From positions 27,927 through 91,926 of the forward strand of contig QXCR01000118.1 in the NCBI GenBank assembly GCA_004380135.1: DNA of 64,000 nt. The letters are read 5' to 3'. Shown one piece after another: positions 22,799 to 34,488 of this stretch; positions within the stretch are counted from its first letter, which is position 1, and every line of letters starts with the position of its first letter. Source of the DNA: Stemphylium vesicarium (taxonomy: Eukaryota; Ascomycota; Dothideomycetes; Pleosporales; Pleosporaceae). The translations under genes were made by a program, and so were the position numbers. A model generated the notes under the pieces. It made no database searches. It was not told the DNA's origin and worked only from the letters and a program-made list of their open reading frames with translations.

Positions 22799-24007
22799 AT
22801 GCATTTTCTCGCTCTCATTCCGTTCTTGGCCACCTCTGCCTCGGCTCTCGCCTTCCCTGGCGCTGAAGGCTTCGGTCGCAACGCCGTCGGTGGCCGGGAC
22901 GGTTCCGTTTACGTTGTTACGAACCTCGATGATACGGGCTCTGGCTCCCTCCGCGATGCCGTTTCTCAACCTGACCGCATAGTCGTATTCGCCGTGGGTG
23001 GCCTCATCACCATCACGGACCGCATGATCGTATCCAAACGCGTGAGCATCCTCGGCCAGACCGCGCCCGGTGATGGTATCACAGTCTACGGCAACGGCTG
23101 GAGCTTCAGCAATGCCGATGATGCCATCGTGCGCTACATCCGCATTCGCATGGGAAAAGGCGGAAGCAGCGGAAAAGACGGAATCACGATCGCAGAAGGA
23201 AGCAACATGATCTTCGACCACGTATCCGCTTCCTGGGGCCGCGACGAAACCTTCTCCATATCCGGTTCTGAAGTCGGAAACATCACCATTCAAAACAGCA
23301 TTATCGCGCAGGGTCTGCAAACGCACTCCTGCGGTGGCTTGATGCAGACTAATCTCGGCAATGGAATCAGCTTGTTTCGCAACTTGTACATTGATAACAA
23401 GACACGGAATCCGAAGGTCAAGGGCACTAATGACTTCACCAATAACATCGTGTACAACTGGGGAGGAGGTGGAGGATACATCGCTGGAGACTCGAGTGCA
23501 GTGAGCGAAGCGAACATCGTCGGAAACTACTTCATCAGCGGACCTAGTACGAGCGTGACGGCTTTCACGCGCGGTAACGAGAATTTCAAAGGTTACGTTG
23601 AAGGCAACTTCTACGACTCAGGCAGGGACGGCGTGCTGGATGGAAGTGAACTTGGTGTCTCCGCGGAGAACTACGGCGGCATGAATCTCCAGACTGAGAA
23701 GTATGCGTTCCCCTCGCCTGAGAAGATCCTGTCTGCAGATGACGCGCTCAAGCTTGCTGAAGGAAGCGTCGGTGCGAGTAAAGTGAGAGATGCGGTGGAT
23801 GAGCGACTTGTTGCTGAGTTGAAGAGTTATGGTGAGATGGGCCAGTTGATTAGTGATGAGAATGCGGATCCGATGGATGGGCCGGGAACGATTGATGGAG
23901 GAGAGCCTTGGGTTGACGAGAACGGCAACGGGATCCCGGACGATGTTGAAAGCGAGTTTGATGATGTGGAAGCGTGGGCAAACAGTCTTGTCCCGAGCAT
24001 GTATTAG
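22799..24007 (+). CDS. Pectate lyase (PL1-type), secreted
   Basis: Cleaves demethylated pectin by beta-elimination with calcium, outside the cell. The start at 22799 (MHFLALIPFLATSASALA) is chosen over longer in-frame sequence because it opens a signal peptide with the mature protein beginning AFPGAEGFGRNAVGG. A single exon of 402 residues. Family features are the right-handed beta-helix pattern: TNLDDTGSGSLRDAV, VFAVGGLITITDRM, NMIFDHVSASWGRDE, NIVYNWGGGGGYIAG. The C-terminal tail DENGNGIPDDVE resembles a small calcium-binding loop of the dockerin/thrombospondin-3 kind, an extra not needed for the lyase fold. No defects are seen. Confidence 0.93.
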   Translation: MHFLALIPFLATSASALAFPGAEGFGRNAVGGRDGSVYVVTNLDDTGSGSLRDAVSQPDRIVVFAVGGLITITDRMIVSKRVSILGQTAPGDGITVYGNGWSFSNADDAIVRYIRIRMGKGGSSGKDGITIAEGSNMIFDHVSASWGRDETFSISGSEVGNITIQNSIIAQGLQTHSCGGLMQTNLGNGISLFRNLYIDNKTRNPKVKGTNDFTNNIVYNWGGGGGYIAGDSSAVSEANIVGNYFISGPSTSVTAFTRGNENFKGYVEGNFYDSGRDGVLDGSELGVSAENYGGMNLQTEKYAFPSPEKILSADDALKLAEGSVGASKVRDAVDERLVAELKSYGEMGQLISDENADPMDGPGTIDGGEPWVDENGNGIPDDVESEFDDVEAWANSLVPSMY

Positions 24008-24330
24008 ACTGATCGGTCCAGTAGATAGTATGATCGACACTCTTAATATACTCACACTGTAGCAGACTGCGAGCTATGAATGAGCACCTGAAAGCTCCAA
24101 CGGGGACTATGTGCACTCCAATTATAATCCATGGCCCCGTGCACGGAATAGCCGCCTACCACCATGGAAGAAGGCTCAAGCAACTCCAAGTGAAAAAAAA
24201 AGACAATTCCATTAATTATTTGCAAATGAACCAAACATTTTCCAGAGTCGTCATTAAAGATCTCATATACCGTAGACCTCGTATTAGAATGTACTCCCCT
24301 GCCGATCCATGTATCACCAATCACCAAGCT
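24008..24330. other. Convergent 3' region
   Basis: Between pectate lyase and cutinase, transcribed toward each other. No gene seen. Confidence 0.45.
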
Positions 24331-25100
24331 TTAAGCGCTGTCAATTCGAGCCTTCAAGAACGCAGGCGCCGGGCCAGCCGCTTCATCCGAGTAAGAAAGA
24401 TGAGCGGGTGTGATGAGCAAAGTACCGGTGCAAACCAAGTCTCCAGCCGCACAGTAGATACTGGTCTTGGCTGTCGGGAAGTTCGGAATGCGACCACCGT
24501 TCTGTTGGTTCTTTGTATATCCAAAGAGCACAACACCTTTGATCTGGTTTTGCAACGCAGCGCTCAGACCAGGGATGGCACTGGCCATGAGTGCTGCGCC
24601 CTGCGAGTATCCTCCAGCGGTGATGGGTGTGTTGGGGCATTTGCTGGCAGCGAGCTTGAAGAGACGCTGGCCTTCAGCGACGGCGGCCGTTGAAGTACCT
24701 GCAGGAAGAGTGTTCTCTACGATCCCGGCTGAGTAAGGGCCGCCTACACCTTGAATCCAGACGCTGGATGCCCCGTAAGTGCTTTCCAGGGCGTTGGCTG
24801 TGAATGGGCCGACCTGCGTACCCTGGGTGCGAAGTGAGCGGATTTGGCCTGTAAAGAACTGATGCCATGACTTACCATGTTGCCAGATTCGAGACTTCCT
24901 CTAGCAAATATGAAGATGACCTTTGGGCAAGAAGAGCTACTTCCTTGCTCAAGTTCAGTGCGTGTATCGCTGCTGGTTTGTCGAGCTTCGAGTGTGATTG
25001 ATGCGGGTTGATCGGCAGGCTGAGCTACAGGAACAGCAATAGCTACAGGAGAAGCGATAGCCAAGGAGGCAAGGAAAGAGAGGACTGCGATAGACTTCAT
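24331..25100 (-). CDS. Cutinase (CE5), secreted
   Basis: Hydrolyses ester bonds of plant cutin. Signal peptide MKSIAVLSFLASLAIASPV. Exon 1 is 25100-24876, intron 24875-24823 (53 bp, GTAAGT donor), exon 2 24822-24331; total 238 residues. The junction was chosen because it gives ESGNMGTQVGPFTANALE, the spacing seen in other cutinases. Catalytic triad: Ser in GGYSQGAAL, Asp in YCAAGDLVCTG, His in TPAHLSYSD. VWIQGVGGPYSAG and FGYTKNQQNGGRIPNFP are further hallmarks. About 40 residues between the signal peptide and the catalytic domain (ending TELEQGSSSSC) are low complexity. It sits tail-to-tail with the pectate lyase, which makes a compact pair of surface-breaching enzymes. Confidence 0.93.
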
Positions 25101-27041
25101 CTTGAATGTTTGAAAAGCGATAAACTGCGAATGCTAATTCGGCTGAACGAATGGGAGCTGTAGCTTTTATGAGTTTCTCGATTGTGCTGTAGATGCATTC
25201 TCGACAACTTTCCTTCTCTTTATACATTCTCAGGTTCATATTTTGCGACGTTGTACGACTAGTGCCTGTTCCGGAAGCCTCGGTATGTCAACAATTCAAG
25301 CTTTCGGGATGGCCCTTGAGGATTACTTTCGGAGATGTAATCCCCAACAAGTGCTTCGGCCGGCCTTCCACCATCACGAAACAATCAAGATACCTAGTCT
25401 ACCTAGCTTTTGATCGACCTTCCGCATATTGACCAGTGCAATCGCAATAGAGGGTTGGGCCCCCTCCTCTACAATCGTTGCACTTCGGACAGGACTTCTA
25501 GGCGTCCGAATCTAGTCATATCCGAAGAACGCGACCGATGGGGTAAACCCGTCGCGTGAGTTATAGACTGGGGTCGACTACTGGGATCGAGGAAGTCTTC
25601 GCGGACTTAGTTCAGTCTATAGCGACAGGCCGAGGCAAGGTATTGTGTCCAAGGATGATAGGTCCTGTGATCTCGAATAACATAAGCGCTCCTTTGTGAT
25701 GTGGGGTGCAGATGGATGCTGTCTCGCGGAAAAGTACCCCGCATAGTTTAAAATGTGGGCGCTCCTCCGGCGCTAGACCCCGGACTGGTACCCAAGTATG
25801 CAGAAACAAACAGTAGCACCAGCACTGGGGCATGGGGATTAGCGACATGCTTAGAGCTGTTTCTATCGCACAATGCGTTAGATGCCCATAAGGGTTCAGA
25901 TTCGTCCGTTGTCATCTGTCCGCCCGGATCCCGGCTCGACAAAACTCAAGTATCCAAGAACTAAAGCTTGCGCACGTAGCTTACGGATCAAGGGCAACTT
26001 AACGCTCGGCAAGCCCAATAAGCCACGTCGCAGAGTACGGGAGATGAGATGGCGTTCACGTCAATGCCTGCTAGGGCTGAGTAGCATACCTAGGCAGTGA
26101 TCGACTGCTGGTAATTATCACCCATGTGAGAAAGAGGGGACTTGACAGGATGGATGCCAGGTTGGTGTTGATGGAACGGTCGCGCAAACCGGTTGGGGTT
26201 GACAAGATGACTAGGAGGGTTTGCAGTCCGCCAATCATAAGCCGCGCAGTAGGCGGCGCCTAGAGGACACCTTCGTGCGTAGTTTCCGCTCGCATCTGTC
26301 ACGTTCCTGCGCATCCGCACCTCTTTCTAGAATTGCAGGCTCCTTGCTAGAAGTATCTTCATTCTCTACAACAACAAGTCGCCGCTGCACACTGGACACG
26401 CCAATCTGTCTCTAGCACCAAGAGCAGCCGTATCCAGGCTTTTCCACCACTTACCCTGCCCTCTACCTAAAAGCTCGCTAAGATAAGATGCTTAGTTCCC
26501 TGTCGGAGCCCAAAATCATCCCGTTGGCTTTATAATCACACATTCCCCGATAGATGAGCTTGTGATTACTTTTTCCGCCAGGTTTGCTGGTGTCTGTCTC
26601 TCACCTCCCTATTCTGATGATGTTATCTACTAACCACCGTTTAAATTCGGACATCAACCACACCAACTCTTCCACTGCATTGCGCATTGGAAATAAGACT
26701 TTGCACCTAGATGTACCGTTCTTCCAAAACACCCATACCTTCCTATTGCACGTCTTACCCCCGGGTGTGCTACTTGGACACATGCACTAGAGACGGCCCT
26801 GGTACATTGGCTCAATGCTTTGGAAGCATGTGAGTCTTAGCCAACATCGGCATTGCGACGACTTGGTCTTATTTATGCAGGTCAAGCACGTTAGCGAATA
26901 TTTTGGTCACCTGCAGGAACGCGAAACTGCACAGCCACACAAACACTGCTTTCGAATTCTAATCTATTGGGTTTCGAAATACACTTGGGAGACTGCTGCT
27001 ATAAACACAATTTGTGATGCTCGATTCATGGTTCTTCGTCG
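25101..27041. other. 1.9-kb gene-poor region
   Basis: Cutinase promoter followed by sequence without recognisable genes. Short frames, including 26584-26790 (+), have no visible family, start context or splice partners. Confidence 0.4.
25218..25224 (-). promoter_or_regulatory. TATA box of the cutinase gene
   Basis: TATAAAG on the coding strand about 120 bp before the cutinase ATG. Confidence 0.4.
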
Positions 27042-27670
27042 TTATTTGATCTCGTCTAAACCAACAATATCGGCAAACTCTCCAGTAATAGCAAGCAGGT
27101 TGTGTGGCCTAAAGCCGCCTAGCTTCCACTTTCCGTCCTCTCCCTTCAGGAATGTAAACTCTACATAGGCGCTGGTGTCCCACTCGCCAAACTTTCCGCT
27201 GGACCATTGGCGTGTGTGCCATGCTCGACACTGCCAGAAGCCCCTGGCTTCTGTTGCGCTCACACGAGTGAATGTGCTGGCGCCGAGCAGATGCTATGTC
27301 TTGACTAGAGTGGTAATTAGTATGTTCCCCAGCTAGCGCTACAAGAACAGATGCAAGAGGTACGTAGACTTACGGTCTGGATGGCCGAGCCCGGCCATGT
27401 CGAAAGAGCCCTTGAAGAAGTCTTCGGGGGAGCATTTACGTAAGGTTCCCACAGCGGGAAAGCCACTGTAATCGGCTACTATCTCTGGTGCTGATATGGT
27501 CAGGAGAGTTGCGAGATCCTACGCCAAAGATGTTAACCAAATTCCCCTTACGTCAAATGGAAATTTGTGACGTGACCTACTTTGTTGTCCCACACTTTAG
27601 TCCACTTGAAGGCGAGTTCGCGAAATGCCTGCTCATCTTCGTAAGTGTTGGTGATAGTAGAATCGCACAT
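27042..27670 (-). pseudogene. Scytalone-dehydratase-like (SnoaL-fold) protein with one nonsense codon
   Basis: Three exons join perfectly: 27670-27581, 27518-27374 and 27304-27042, 166 codons in all, the usual length of scytalone dehydratase. The only defect is TAG at 27296-27294, inside what should read LK-T-(Q)-HLLGASTFTRV. CAG to TAG is a single C-to-T change in a CpA context. Fold residues match scytalone dehydratase: the Tyr in VADYSGF, one His in HLLGAS and a second in CRAWHTRQW. The active-site Asn is replaced (SAYVEF instead of SAN-type), so the original may have been a relative rather than the melanin enzyme itself. Start chosen at 27670 (MCDSTITNTYEDEQAFREL). Confidence 0.75.
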
Positions 27671-28604
27671 TGTGTATGCTTTGCGGGTCGGTATAGCGAT
27701 GATCTGAATGGATTCGATGTTCTGTTTGCGTACACTGACACCTTTATATGCTCCAAGATCATGAGCCCTTTCGACCTGCCGACTACGAGGCCACGCGGCT
27801 ATGCGATAAGGCTAGGCTTAAGCTATTCGTATGTATAGCGAATAATTTAAGAAGAAAATAAGTTGTGGTCTACGCTAGTAGAAACTATATAATGTCAGTT
27901 TGTATTTCGTACATCAATGTCGGCTATTCTGAACACCGAATACCGATCACGGCAGTTTTTTGGCCCCAAGACGAGTCTCGTCCCTAGATAAGTAGGCGTC
28001 TTTCGTCTGTTTCGAAAGAAACCCTTCGCAACTCTTTCGTTCTGCAACGTCAGGGGACGTGTTCCCTCGGCCGAGCCCAGAAACACCTCGGCACTGACGA
28101 GCAATTCGTACAACGAACTAGCAAATGAAGACATGTACGCCCGAATCATAATCACCGTGGAAGAATCTAGGGAAAGACAAAAGTAGAAAGAAAAGGGTGT
28201 AGATCAGAGTGCATTTGAGCGGCGTTGGGAGACGACGGCCCGCGTTTGGTCGGTGTTGATCCGGGGTAACCTTGCGTTAGCCAATGGCAGTTATACCCTC
28301 ACCGTCCTTGTGCTGGCCCATCAAACACAGCCATCATATCGTTTCAATCTCTCCACGTTTCCCCGGGACGAATTCACCATCGAATTTTGGTGGTCTGATT
28401 TTCCATCACCTATGCGAAGCTCGAAAACGACGAGACGTCCGCGGCCGTATTCGATGCCTGGGACCACCACCTGAATGGAAAGGCCTCTTTGCAGATACCC
28501 TATACTATATTTGGATCTCGATACATATGTCAGAGCTGACAAAACGTCGTTGCGTCCCTTCAGTGGTTACGCGAAGCACCTAAAGGGCCGTTTGCAACGT
28601 GCGC
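27671..28604. other. Intergenic, no gene seen
   Basis: About 930 bp. A minus-strand frame at 27895-28155 has no recognisable features. Confidence 0.4.
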
Positions 28605-30309
28605 TTACAACCTGTATCTGAACCTCCTATTCTCCCAATCAGTCAAATCAAGGAACTCCTCATTCTCCACATGGCCATGGTCTACCTCCCCGCCTCTCTT
28701 CTTGTTCACCCAAGTGTAGTAAGCCCTCAGCACTAGCGCCATCACCGCTGCAAACGCACACGTAACGATGATTGTGATCTTCGCGGGAATGAAATCCGGC
28801 TGATCTTCTTGCCGAAACGTCAACGGCCCGATAATGTTCCCCAAACAGAATGACATGAGTAGGATAGCGTTCATGGTCACTTTCTTTGTGTGGCCAGCGT
28901 AGTTGGCTGCGACCCAAGAGTATAGGAGCGGAAGACTGGCGCCAATACAATTGGTGAGGTAATTGCCGATAAGTTTGCCCGCTTTGGACTCGCCGGGCAG
29001 GAAGGCCATGAGGCAGCCACCAAGCATGCCGGGTATGAGTAGGGTGACGACATTGAGTCCACGCTGGTTGAAACGACCTGCTAGGTAGGTCGCTGTGAGA
29101 ATGGATATGATGCTCACAACACCCGATGGCAATTGCAGCAATGCCGTGGTCTTTGAGTCAAATCCAAATGACTTGATCAGAGTTGCTTGATAGGACGAAA
29201 CGGCGCCGTTGGGAACGTTTGATGATATGGTGATGAGAGAGAGCATCCAGGTCTGGGGGTCTTTGAAGCACTCAAGTACTTGGTAGAACTTGAAGTGTGT
29301 GTTCTCAATACCTGTTTGGTTCTCACGAAGGCGTTCAATCGCCCACACCTTCTCCTCGGGGGTGAGCCGCGACGACATCGGGTTATCCGGAAGGAGTAAG
29401 ACCACTAATTGGATTAGCACATGATGACAAACCACGGGAAGAGATTAAGCGCACCCGAGATTCCTACAGCGACCGTGACCAAGCCTACTACGAGGAACAT
29501 GATCTGCCAGCTCGTGAAGGTAGGGCTATAGTAATGCTGGAAGCCGAAGCTGATCAAACTTCCAATCATTGTTCCTGTTCCTACACCTAGATACCAGATA
29601 CCTGTACGAATTGGTTGTTCATTCCTTTTGTACCTAGAATCACATCAGCATAAGCTCGATGCGACATGTAAGTCAACTTACCACATTGACGTGATCAAGA
29701 TGAGGCTAGGCGCAACGGCAGCTTCAAAGCACCCTAGTAAGACGCGAGTCGCAGCCAAAGCACCGTAGTTCTTGCAAATGCATGTAAGTGCCGTGACCCA
29801 ACCCCAAAGAATGACAGCAGCACCGAGGTATTTGGCAGTGGGTAGGCGCTGCATTCCGTAACCGTGTGGAAACTCCACGATCAAGTAAGAGACGTAAAAG
29901 AAGAGGGCGAGGTTTGAGAACTGGTCCGTTGTTATGTTCGCATCGTCGTACAGACCCATTACCGCTGCGTAATTGACTGAACGAGAGTCAGTACATAACA
30001 AAAAGACTTCGAGGAATGTTTTGAGGGAAGTTTTGACGTACCAAGCGTCTTGTCGAGATATTGTAAGCAGTAACAACACCACATCAGCGGCATGACCATC
30101 CAATCGATCTTTCGAAGCAATCTCCGCTCGCCTTCGGGCGTAAGAACACCCACATCGTGGGCATTTTTGAGGAAGTTGAGCGCTTCATCTCCGTTTGTGT
30201 GCTTTGATGTCTCATCAACTGTACCAATCTCGACATCATAAGGTTGCGGCGACGGCGACGAATCCCCGGATTTCGACTCGTTGATCACTTCTTTCTCCGG
30301 CACGCTCAT
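28605..30309 (-). CDS. MFS permease of the Dal5/allantoate type (anion:cation symporter)
   Basis: Plasma-membrane carrier for a small organic anion; the Dal5 group includes allantoate, ureidosuccinate, nicotinate and related permeases, so the substrate is unknown. The start at 30309 (MSVPEKEVINESKSGDSS) is the first ATG. Four exons restore the frame: LDKTL|VNYAAVMGLYDDANI, LITSMW|YKRNEQPIRTGIWYLG and VAVGIS|VVLLLPDNPM. Typical features are IDWMVMPLMWCCYCLQYLDK, FPHGYGMQRLPTAKYLG, the ALAATRVLLGCFEAAVAPS segment, DNPMSSRLTPEEKVWAIERL in the central loop, and TFRQEDQPDFIPAKI before the last helices. Nothing appears broken. It faces a gene-poor stretch on the upstream side. Confidence 0.88.
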
Positions 30310-32067
30310 CGTGGGCAACTTGGGAAAGTAAAGATCTGGTTACGGGGCTACGCAGCTGTACCACCTCCCAAAGTATATGTACTTTGCCATCCCTACACAT
30401 GGCGGTTCAAAAACATCCGATTTCCTTGCACACACATGCATGCCGACCTCGCAACCGGCATACAGCATTTCCCAATGCACCCTCATTTATCGCAGATCGC
30501 GTCTGAATCTCCAGATATCAACCAAACATCGTTTTCTTTGAACCTAATCTCTTATCGTGATCCCTGCAGCGGCATTGCGCCAAAGACCCGAGATCTCTCA
30601 CTTCCATCGAACGTGGCATAGCTGGATCTTTGCTTCCGGGGGGCAGTTGCGAAAGCCAAGCGCATTAGTTGCAATAGAGGGCAATACAGGAGGTTGGTAA
30701 TGTGCCGACGTGATGATGTCAGTAGAGATAGGAGGATGAGTGATAACGGCTTCCCGTTCGCTTGGACCGCGCTAGACGGGGTTAGGAAGGTGGTGTGGTT
30801 GGAGGGGAAGGAGGGGTTTGCAACGTCGAAGGCCCGCGGACTTATGCATCCCAGCCGGATATAACAGAGTCTCGGAGAAGACTTGAAAATACTGCGGGTT
30901 AGAGATCGAGACTTCAGAGTTACTCAGAAAGCCATAGACGGCTCCAATAATGTTATTGGTGTTCAACCGTGGCATTTCAAGGCGTCTCAGCTGTTGTTGC
31001 TACAGAACAGCATACAACTGGTTCCTGAAATAAAGGATCAGGCTTAAGGAACTAAATTCTGTGAGGCGTGACCGCCAGGTATATCCATGACGGATTAAAT
31101 ATATGCGAAGGATACCTTACTCACTGCGCGGCTGGGTCAACCTTGGCATTGAATGCAGCATCCTCTACTGGGAAATAATTCCTAGCGTTCCCCGGTGTGA
31201 TCCGGGTAATCGACAGTGCCTTGAAGCGGTCGTGAGGAGTGAAGGCCTGACGGCGACGATAATGGGAACGTAGTGCTGAGTTGACGCTGCATGGTTTCCG
31301 AACTGTGGAATGTGACCAGAGAGGAAGCTGAGATCACATGGCAAATTTCATTTCAGATAGTCCGGCCATGCATCCGCTCCTGTACCGAGAAAATTGGTGC
31401 TAGGACGTACTTTTCATGGGAACACTGCCAATTGAAGCAGATTTCTTGCTGCAAAAGCCTTCAACCGTCCATAAACATGCAGTCTCCGATCCCTTTCATG
31501 ATCGGGATGATCAAGCTCTTTGCTCCCGTTTCGGCTAGTTTGGTGCTACTGCTCAGTGGCCACTTCTGCAGATCCCACATAGGCGCTCGTTTCCAGGCCT
31601 TTGGACGTGCGCGAGGCCCTTCAGGCCTCTTCATCGTAAAATGCATCGTTTCGCTGGCAGGTGTCCTTCCCTTGGACCCATCCGCGAACGGCGGCAATTC
31701 TGAATGTTGTGTGAAGCAACATTCTGGGGAAGTTGGTCGTTTTAGTTCCAAGAGCGAAACCTTTATGGGGACTGGATGCAGCCACCGGTGTTCCACGCAA
31801 GGTTCAAGAAGTCGCCGCGATGTGGCTATCTACGAGATGACGCGAACCGCCGAATTTCCGTATGTTACGATGGATGGGCCGATGGGACGAATCGCGAAAG
31901 AGAAAGTTTGATATAGGCGGGTCAACGCAGAAATTCCATTAGGGTTGTAGGAGGCGTATTCTTGCCGCATGCGCTAGGAGGCGAGCCGAACTTCAACAAC
32001 AGGATCTGGATGGTATGAACCAGCCACATGGATGCATGTATGATTCTCAAGCCCGTTCGTGGGGTTT
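30310..32067. other. 1.76-kb region without a confident gene
   Basis: Holds the MFS gene promoter. Two open frames overlap on opposite strands (31291-31911 + and 31461-31796 -), and a minus frame 30772-30975 begins MPRLNTNNIIGAVYGF. None shows a domain or coherent splice structure, so I leave them uncalled. Confidence 0.4.
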
Positions 32068-33351
32068 TCAAACGTCATCCTCCCCTCGTTTGAAACTGTG
32101 TTCGCTCTCAGCTCCGCCTTCACTTACCGTCTTGTCAACGATATCCTCTTGGCTTTCATGTATCGTTGTCGCAATGCCCGTGATATCATGCACAGTTCTC
32201 TTCTTGCCCTTGCGATCGATATGCGAAAGGCGCAGGTTGGAGGGTAAAGCGTTGCCGGAGCTAGCATGCGATGGCTTAGCATAAGAGACGGCTTTCTTTG
32301 CTCTCGTGAAGAATGGTTTCAGGATGGGAAAATTGACAGCGACGATACCGACGAACTGCTTTTGTGTTAGCAAGTGGGAGATGCATCGTTTGAATGTAGC
32401 AAACCTACCGTTTCGCGAATCGACCATATGGTACCGACGTTGATTTGGGATACATCTTGCAGACAGAGTATGCATCGCAGAAGCGTCGCGGTCATGATGA
32501 AGATACCGGTGCACAGCCAGAAAGCGTACAGTGTCTTCTTTCGTATAGGCAACTGGACGTTCCATAGAAGAGGTAGCGGGATGTAGAGAATCATGAGATC
32601 GGTCCTTTGGGAAGACGATCAGTATGGTCGTCCAGCCAAGACGGGTAGTATGGTGGGACTCCTTACGTTATGTTGGTGACTACTAGGGCCAAGTACTTCG
32701 AAATGTTCAGGGCACAATCGTCGCCAGGGTACGGGTATACCTGCCATAGCCGAGGCATCGGGTGGCAATGTGTAAGGAAGACCAAGATGGTCGCAATGTA
32801 TCCCGCAACGCAGACGGCACCGGTGACTCTGACGAGGTTTTGTTGCTGGAGATTGAGGCTGTTTCTGTTAGTATGCGTAAATGTCAGGAAGTAGAGGTTT
32901 CCATACGTGAGCCTCCTGTAGAAGAAGAGCATGCAACCTTTGACTGAAATTCACTTCGTTAACATGAGAACATGTGGTTAATTTCAAGTCAAAGCATGCA
33001 TATGCCGTGAACTAGATAGTAGGGTAGGAAGTACATACGGCACCAAATCAGGGTAGTGTATAGTATCCACCCAGCAAGCAGACACTTGCTACCAACCACG
33101 ATACGTTGGGTCTGCTCAGGTGTGAGCGTCAAGGCGACTTCGTCGCTCATGCCTGTGATGGAGCCGAATTGACCGATCAGCTCTAGCATGACAAGTTCCG
33201 CAGTGAAGAAGAAGACACTTAGTACAGCGAAGTAGTCGTCTCCATCCCAGTTTATACCAACCTGCCAACAGCGCGCGGTGATACGAGCAAGCAGGATGAT
33301 CATGCCCACTGCATACTCGGTCCACGCCTCGGTCGTGAAGGGGTTATACAT
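32068..33351 (-). CDS. Rhodopsin-domain seven-helix membrane protein (PTH11-like group)
   Basis: Belongs to the large fungal family of seven-helix proteins with the conserved rhodopsin-like domain found in Pezizomycotina; members include PTH11-like receptors, and most have no known ligand. Five exons join in frame: ...LIWC|LKGCMLFFYRRLT, T|NSLNLQQQNLVRV, VVTNIT|TDLMILYIPLP, and SIRET|FVGIVAVNFPILKPFF, ending EHSFKRGEDDV at 32068. Family hallmarks are WC-LKGCMLFFYRRLT at the start of helix 4, the PYPGDDC loop and DLMILYIPLPLLW. The start at 33351 (MYNPFTTEAWTEYAVGM) is the first ATG, and the lack of a signal peptide and short outer N-terminus fit the family. The C-terminal tail is charged and could bind partners. 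Confidence 0.82.
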
Positions 33352-34488
33352 GATGGTGAAGCCGGCGTCAAGAGCTCGGAGAACTGGTTGACCAATGCTA
33401 ACGTCCTTTATACTCCAAGTTTTCCTGACGCCGCGTGAATGAAAAAAGCAAGCATGTGGCTAGATCTGACGTTGATGATGACGAGTTATGGCGTGGCGGG
33501 GGTCGAATGTCTTGGAAAAAGCATCAACGAGAAAAGAAGCATGCGCAAATACACATGAATGGTGGCGAGAAGCTTCAGATGCAATTGAAGCGCTGGTGCA
33601 CGTCGGACCGTCGCGTTGCCGCAGAAAGTGCTTAACCTTGTCGGACCTTCTCGCAGCTGCAGGGGCGTGCGAGGCCCACAGGATTGTGATCGTGAAGGGA
33701 AAGGGCCGATAAATAAGGTCACAAAGCCGTGCTCATTGGTCCTTGGGTTCTTTGATAACATTATTCGATATTTTTGTCCGGTATTATTGTTCGACGTTAT
33801 TGTGACACCGTTGTTAACAAAGGTAATTGGTAGCCTAAAAATAAGTGTTGAGGGTGAAATATTGATATGCTGGTGTTGGGGGCGTTTCGTTCATTGTTCG
33901 ACTAATTGCCAGCTCAAGATAGCTCCTCATTCCTTCTGTTGATGCAGTGGATGCTGAGGGTTCGCACTAGTCTTTCCACCGCTTAGCGCGATCAGATTGT
34001 TTTTTCCGATTTGCAGGGCGATGGGGATCTACGAATGGAAGTATGGTGCATACGTTGTTTGCTCTTCATCACACCCCATACGACGACGTGGGTCTGGCAA
34101 ACGCCATATCCTGCGATCAGAAGTTTGACGCCGTTGGACAGGCGAAGCGTTATTGCGACGCGATTGAGCTGCGACAGCAGACCCTGATTGACTGACGATC
34201 GTCACTACGGGTACGGCCAAATGACAGGCCTAGCGCATTGCACGGCGCCATTCTCGCGACCTCGGGATGCTCCACCGCTCACACTTGTCTAGCCGCAACC
34301 GCGTTCCGCGCCGCTCTATGAGCCGGCAGAAGCTTTGGAATGTGTGGAATATAAGAGGCTCAGCCGTGGCGCTGAGTGTATTTCGCGTGGCCCAGTACCG
34401 TTCTTTCTCTCTTGCATACGATAGTGAGAGAAAGCAACTCGAGATCTCCATTGCATTCCCATCGCAAGGGATAGAAGACAACCGCGCC
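33352..34488. other. Divergent promoter region
   Basis: Between the rhodopsin-domain gene (-) and the aldoxime dehydratase (+). An in-frame extension upstream of the chosen dehydratase start (to 34267) is open but has no family resemblance. Confidence 0.4.

Noticed and set aside
24849..24875. A 27-bp intron in the cutinase gene
   Set aside because: Too short; the 53-bp intron ending at 24823 gives the expected GNMGTQVGP spacing.
30772..30975. Minus-strand frame MPRLNTNNIIGAVYGF
   Set aside because: Protein-like start but no partner exon or family.
31291..31911. 206-residue plus-strand frame
   Set aside because: No domain, overlaps a competing minus-strand frame, and lacks a convincing start context or splice signals.
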